DNA from: Zobellella denitrificans
GTDB lineage: Bacteria > Pseudomonadota > Gammaproteobacteria > Enterobacterales > Aeromonadaceae
Assembly (NCBI RefSeq): GCF_002237365.1
Contig: NZ_NMUO01000009.1
Span: 1 to 64,000 of the forward strand
Direction of reading: 5' to 3'
Length of the DNA stretch: 64,000 nucleotides
Shown here: piece after piece, positions 60,406 through 64,000 of the stretch
Layout: the number at the start of each line of letters is the position of its first letter
How positions within the stretch are numbered: position 1 is the first letter of the stretch
Made by a program: the position numbers and the translations under genes
The notes under the pieces: generated by a model
What the model saw: the letters and a program-made list of their open reading frames with translations, nothing else
Database searches by the model: none
Told to the model about the DNA's origin: nothing

Positions 60406-61143
60406 TCAGCCCGGCATTTTCTCCCGGGTGGTGTTGTAGACGCTGGTCAGGTGGCCGAGCATGGCCTGCTCGGCGGCGGCGCCGTCGCCCCGGGCCAGGG
60501 CCTCGACGATCTGGCAGTGTTCAGCATAGCTGCGGGCGATGGCGCCCGGCTCCAGCATCACGCTGCGGCGGATATTGAGCCCGTACGAATACAACTCCTC
60601 CGAATACTTGAGCAGCAGCTCGTTGCCCGCGTACTCGGCGATCAGCTTGTGGAAATTCTTGTCCGACAGCTGGAAGTGCACCGGATTGTCGAACATCCCG
60701 GCCTGGGCCTCCAGCATCCTGCGCAGCTTGTCGAGCCCCTCCTGGTCGATGCGCGCCGCCGCCTTGCGGGCGATGGCCGCCTCGATCAACTGCCGGCTCT
60801 CGAACACCGTATCGATATCGTACTGGTTGACCTCAACCGGGCTCATATGGGCATAACTGTCGTGAAAACGCGCCAGTTGGGCCTCCCCCGCGGTGATCCG
60901 GGTCTTGCTGCCGTGGGAGACCGAGATCAGGCCATAGGCCGCCACCAGCCGCAGCGCCCCGCGCACCGTTTCCCGGCTCACCCCAAACAGCTGGGACAGC
61001 TCCCGCTCGCTCGGCAGCACGTCGTTGTCGCGCAGCAGGCCGGTGACGATCATCTCGATGATCTTCTCCGCCAGAATGTCTTTCTTGGTCTTGTTCTCCA
61101 GGGTCTGCTCAAAGGCAAACACCGTCTCCTGTGCCATCGTCAT
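60406..61143 (-). CDS. FadR-subfamily GntR transcriptional regulator (FCD domain)
   Basis: A 245-residue regulator with the winged helix (LPSERELSQLFGVSRETVRG, residues 43-62) and an all-helical FCD effector domain (ESRQLIEAAIARKAAARI, DKNFHKLIAEYAGN) whose His and Asp residues usually bind a metal and a carboxylic-acid ligand. It is divergent from a TRAP transporter operon, and an inverted repeat lies in the shared gap. It probably represses that operon and responds to its organic-acid substrate; inference. Confidence 0.88.
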   Translation of the reverse strand: MTMAQETVFAFEQTLENKTKKDILAEKIIEMIVTGLLRDNDVLPSERELSQLFGVSRETVRGALRLVAAYGLISVSHGSKTRITAGEAQLARFHDSYAHMSPVEVNQYDIDTVFESRQLIEAAIARKAAARIDQEGLDKLRRMLEAQAGMFDNPVHFQLSDKNFHKLIAEYAGNELLLKYSEELYSYGLNIRRSVMLEPGAIARSYAEHCQIVEALARGDGAAAEQAMLGHLTSVYNTTREKMPG

Positions 61144-61263
61144 GGGCGCCTCCGCCAGCTAAACTGGACTAAATACTAGACCTCTCGAATCACCTTAGCA
61201 AGACATCACAGATTTTCACAAACAAAATCAAAACATCACGACACAAAAGATTAACAAATCCGC

Positions 61264-61293
61264 TTGACACTTCACCGCGCGGCTGACTAAATT
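61264..61293 (+). promoter_or_regulatory. Sigma-70-like promoter of the second TRAP operon
   Basis: A perfect TTGACA (61264-61269) followed 18 bases later by TAAATT (61288-61293), pointing at the TRAP binding-protein gene. An inverted repeat starts 8 bp downstream, over the expected transcription start. Confidence 0.5.
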
Positions 61294-61300
61294 GAATGCC

Positions 61301-61333
61301 AACTGGTACGGTAAACCAACCAGCATACCAGTT
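61301..61333. promoter_or_regulatory. Candidate GntR/FadR operator
   Basis: AACTGGTA (61301-61308) and TACCAGTT (61326-61333) are an exact inverted pair; between them TGGT/ACCA-type words recur (GTAAACCAACCAG). FadR-group regulators often use TGGT-N-ACCA-like sites. The position just past the -10 element suits repression. Confidence 0.55.
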
Positions 61334-61409
61334 AAGGTTTTCAAGCGAACGAGAGTAGGACACGCCTCCCTGCCGGGCCACCCCCGCAGGCACCACAAGG
61401 AACCATGCC

Positions 61410-62381
61410 ATGCTTAAGACACTGCTTACCGCCTCCGCCCTGACCCTGGCGCTGACCGCCCCCCAGGCCCACGCCGAGAAAATCGTGTTCGCCATCGGCG
61501 GCAGCCCCCAGAGCCTGCAGGGACAAACCGCCAGGCTGTTCGCCGACAGGCTGCAGGAGCGGCTCGGCGACGCCCACCAGGTGGAGTACTACGACAGCGC
61601 CCAGCTCGGCGACGAACGCCAGCTGGTGCAAAAGATGCGCCTGGGCACCGTGAACCTGGCGGCCATCTCCTCCATCATGTCGTCCATCTCCGACGACTTT
61701 GCCCTGTTCGATCTGCCCTTCCTGGTGCAGGACAGGGACCACCTGATGAAGATCGACGAGCAGATAGTAATGACCGAGCTGGCCGCCTCCGCCGAGGCCC
61801 GCGGCCTCAAGGTGCTGTCCACCTGGGAGAACGGCTTTCGCCAGATCACCAACAACGACAGGCCCATCAATACCCCTGAGGATCTGAAAGGCCTCAAGAT
61901 CCGCACCCCCCAGAGCGAGTGGCGCACCCTGATGTTCACCCAGTGGGGCTCCAATCCGACCCCCATGGCCTTCTCCGAGCTGTTCGTCGGCCTGCAGACC
62001 GGGGTGGTGGACGGCCAGGAAAATCCGCTCACCAATATCGAGGGCGCCAAGCTCAACGAGGTGCAGAAATTCCTGTCGATCACCGATCACGTCTATTCCC
62101 CCATCTGGCTGGTAGCCGGCATAAACGGCTGGAACAAGCTGCCGGCAGAGGTGCAGGCCGCCATCCGCGAGACCGCCCGGGAAGCCCAGCAGTGGTCCCT
62201 GGACGAAGGCGAGCGGATGGACAAGGACTTGCTCGACGCCTTTGCCGCCGCCGGCATGGCGGTGAACCACGCCGACAAGGCCGCCTTTATGGCCGCCAGC
62301 CAGCCGGTGTACGACCGCTTCGCCGAGCAGGTCGGCAACGGCAAGCAACTGGTCGACAAGGCCATCGCTCTGGGGAACTAA
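61410..62381 (+). CDS. TRAP transporter substrate-binding protein (DctP family)
   Basis: A 323-residue periplasmic binding protein with a signal peptide (residues 1-22, cut after AHA). DctP features: YYDSAQLGDERQLVQKMRLG, LKIRTPQSEWRTLMF with the conserved carboxylate-binding Arg, and SELFVGLQTGVVDGQENPL. These indicate an organic-acid ligand, possibly a sugar acid given the FadR-type regulator, but the ligand cannot be read from sequence. It is not close to the TeaA-like protein at 25-26 kb. Confidence 0.9.
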   Translation: MLKTLLTASALTLALTAPQAHAEKIVFAIGGSPQSLQGQTARLFADRLQERLGDAHQVEYYDSAQLGDERQLVQKMRLGTVNLAAISSIMSSISDDFALFDLPFLVQDRDHLMKIDEQIVMTELAASAEARGLKVLSTWENGFRQITNNDRPINTPEDLKGLKIRTPQSEWRTLMFTQWGSNPTPMAFSELFVGLQTGVVDGQENPLTNIEGAKLNEVQKFLSITDHVYSPIWLVAGINGWNKLPAEVQAAIRETAREAQQWSLDEGERMDKDLLDAFAAAGMAVNHADKAAFMAASQPVYDRFAEQVGNGKQLVDKAIALGN

Positions 62382-62447
62382 GCCATGCCACGAACCCTGA
62401 CCCAAGGTGCCGCCCCGGCGGCACCCCATCCCCTCCAAGGCAAAGCC

Positions 62448-63005
62448 ATGACCTCCTTGTTCGGCGTCCTGAAAACCTGGCTGGAGCGGGGCCTGGAAGT
62501 GTTCACCATCGGCCTGCTGCTGGCCCTGACCACCATAGTGGTGGCGGCGGTGTTCTTCCGCGCCGTCGGCAGCTCCATCATCTGGTATGACGAGGTGGCC
62601 TCCATCGGCCTGGCCTGGCTCAGCTTCTACGGTGCCAGCCTGGCCGCGCTCAAGCGGGCGCACATGGGCTTTCCCGGCCTGGTCACCGCCGCCCCTCTGG
62701 CCCTGCGCAGCCTGCTGTTCGTGCTGAGCGAAGTCATCGTCATCGGCTTCTTCGCCATCATGGGCTGGTTCGGCTACCAGGTGCTGGAGGTCTTGGCCTG
62801 GGATCGCATGGTCTCCCTGCCCGGCATCACCATGGACGTCACCCAGTCGGTCATTCCGGTCAGCGCCGCCCTCTTCATCCTGTGCGAGCTGGTCAGCCTG
62901 CCCGCCGCCTGGCAGAAGATGCGCAGCGGCATCGACCCCGAACACGAAGCCATCGACGAAGCCATCCGCCTGGCCGAGGAAGATCTGAAGGAGAGCAAGT
63001 CATGA
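62448..63005 (+). CDS. TRAP transporter small permease (DctQ family)
   Basis: A four-helix small permease of about 185 residues with the DctQ segment VVAAVFFRAVGSSIIWYDEV and an acidic C-terminal tail. ATG at 62448 is preceded by AAGG; an earlier in-frame ATG at 62385 would add a 21-residue Pro/Ala-rich N terminus that looks spurious. The stop overlaps the large permease start by 4 bp. Confidence 0.87.
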   Translation: MTSLFGVLKTWLERGLEVFTIGLLLALTTIVVAAVFFRAVGSSIIWYDEVASIGLAWLSFYGASLAALKRAHMGFPGLVTAAPLALRSLLFVLSEVIVIGFFAIMGWFGYQVLEVLAWDRMVSLPGITMDVTQSVIPVSAALFILCELVSLPAAWQKMRSGIDPEHEAIDEAIRLAEEDLKESKS

Positions 63006-64000
63006 TGCTGCTGATTGTGATACTGGCGCTGTTCGCCCTGGTGCTGATCAACGTGCCCATCGCCGTGGCCATCGGCGTGGTGGCGGTGGTCGGCGTCTGG
63101 TCCACCATGGGCTGGGACGCCTTGGTCAACGCTCCCCTCACCCTGTTCAACGGCGCCACCAGCTTTCCGCTGATCGCCATTCCGCTGTTCATCTTCGCCG
63201 GCGCCCTGATGAACACCTCGGGCCTGTCCAAGCGGCTGATCAACCTGGTCAGCGCCATCGTCGGCTTCGTGCGCGGCGGCCTGGCCATGGTCAACGTGGG
63301 GGTCTCCCTGTTCTTCGCCGAGATCTCCGGCTCGGCGGTGGCGGACGTGGCCGCGACCGGCTCCATCCTTATTCCCGAGATGAAGAAGCGCAAGTACAAC
63401 AAGAACTTCGCCGCCGCCATCACCTCGTCGTCCGCCTCGCTGGCGATCATCATCCCGCCCTCGATCCCGATGATCCTCTACGGCGCCATCTCCAACACCT
63501 CGGTGATCAAGCTGTTCGTGGCCGGCATCATCCCGGGCCTGCTCGGCGCCGCCATGCTGGCCGGTTTCTGCTACTACTACGCGGTGAAATACGACCTGCC
63601 CCGGGAAGAGGCCTTCTCCCTGAGCCGGCTGGGCAAGGCCTTCAAAGAGGCCTTCTGGGCACTGCTGCTGCCGATCATCATCCTCGGCGGCATCTTCGGC
63701 GGCTTCGTCACCGCCACCGAGGGCGCGGGCATCGCCGTGCTGGCGGCCATCGTCATCGGCGGCTGCATCTACCGGGAGTTCAACCTGAAGCTGCTGTACC
63801 GGGCGGTGCTCGACGGCGTGGTGCAGACCTCGGTGGTGATGCTGCTGGTGGCCACCTCCGCCATCCTCGGCCTCTTCCTCACCGAGATGCAGCTGCCGCA
63901 GCAACTGGCCCGCCAGATCCTGGCCATCACGTCCGAGCCGGTGCTGGTGCTGGCCCTGCTCAACGTGCTGCTGCTGCTGCTCGGCATGTTCCTGCACGGG
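63002..64000 (+). CDS. TRAP transporter large permease (DctM family), truncated by the window end
   Basis: The first 333 codons of the large TRAP permease; the family has about 425 residues. Visible features are ATSFPLIAIPLFIFAGALMN, SLFFAEISGSAVADVAATGS, SLAIIIPPSIPMILYG, and TATEGAGIAVLAAI. ATG at 63002 overlaps the small permease stop (ATGATG; the second ATG is also possible). The frame is open at base 64000. Confidence 0.92.
   Translation, partial: MMLLIVILALFALVLINVPIAVAIGVVAVVGVWSTMGWDALVNAPLTLFNGATSFPLIAIPLFIFAGALMNTSGLSKRLINLVSAIVGFVRGGLAMVNVGVSLFFAEISGSAVADVAATGSILIPEMKKRKYNKNFAAAITSSSASLAIIIPPSIPMILYGAISNTSVIKLFVAGIIPGLLGAAMLAGFCYYYAVKYDLPREEAFSLSRLGKAFKEAFWALLLPIIILGGIFGGFVTATEGAGIAVLAAIVIGGCIYREFNLKLLYRAVLDGVVQTSVVMLLVATSAILGLFLTEMQLPQQLARQILAITSEPVLVLALLNVLLLLLGMFLHG

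Overview
The window looks like chromosomal DNA of a high-GC marine or brackish gammaproteobacterium, most plausibly in the Aeromonadales (Oceanimonas/Zobellella/Oceanisphaera type). This rests on housekeeping gene orders (rpoE-rseABC-lepA-lepB-rnc-era-recO-pdxJ, prfB-lysS, pilT-pilU, yggS-proC-yggT-yggU-rdgB-hemW, zapD-yacG-mutT) together with a compatible-solute catabolic island. The genus is inference. No tRNA, rRNA, CRISPR array, insertion sequence or prophage was seen.

Layout: 0-3.1 kb has the start of rlmD, which runs into a 102-bp perfect palindrome at the left edge, and the divergent sensor kinase gene barA. From 11.6 down to 3.2 kb a long minus-strand block encodes the envelope-stress sigma factor and its regulators (rpoE, rseA, rseB, rseC), then lepA, lepB, rnc, era, recO and pdxJ. 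11.8-15.9 kb holds nadB, ygfX-sdhE, ygfZ and a LysR gene divergent from a PACE-family efflux gene. 16.5-17.8 kb is a dicarboxylate/amino-acid symporter.

18.1-38.4 kb is an ectoine/hydroxyectoine catabolic island. A MocR-type regulator (EnuR-like) is followed on the minus strand by a TeaABC-like TRAP transporter and a four-enzyme cassette: a second ectoine-hydrolase-like M24 protein, a threonine-aldolase-like PLP enzyme, an aldehyde dehydrogenase and an M20 amidohydrolase. On the plus strand are the recognised genes doeA, doeB, an Lrp-type doeX, doeC, doeD, then eutB, eutC, eutA and an EamA transporter. The minus-strand cassette does not match the textbook pathway. Its order fits a proposed retro-aldol route that would split hydroxyectoine into acetate and two glycines. 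This is the main hypothesis of the report.

38.7-51.1 kb returns to core genes: lysS and prfB (with the programmed +1 frameshift), a chemoreceptor inserted between prfB and recJ, recJ, xerD (no dsbC between them), fldB, a small exported DUF6746 protein under a likely Fur box, brnQ, trmN6 and srmB. 51.3-60.4 kb has yaaA, pilU, pilT, the yggS-hemW run and zapD-yacG-mutT. 60.4-64 kb carries a FadR-type regulator divergent from a second TRAP transporter whose large permease runs off the right edge.

Intergenic DNA carries three copies of a multi-hairpin repeat (31.1, 38.4 and 40.2 kb) and several heptad-type GTGAGGG repeats at gene ends. All functional calls come from reading translated sequence and motifs; no database search was run.
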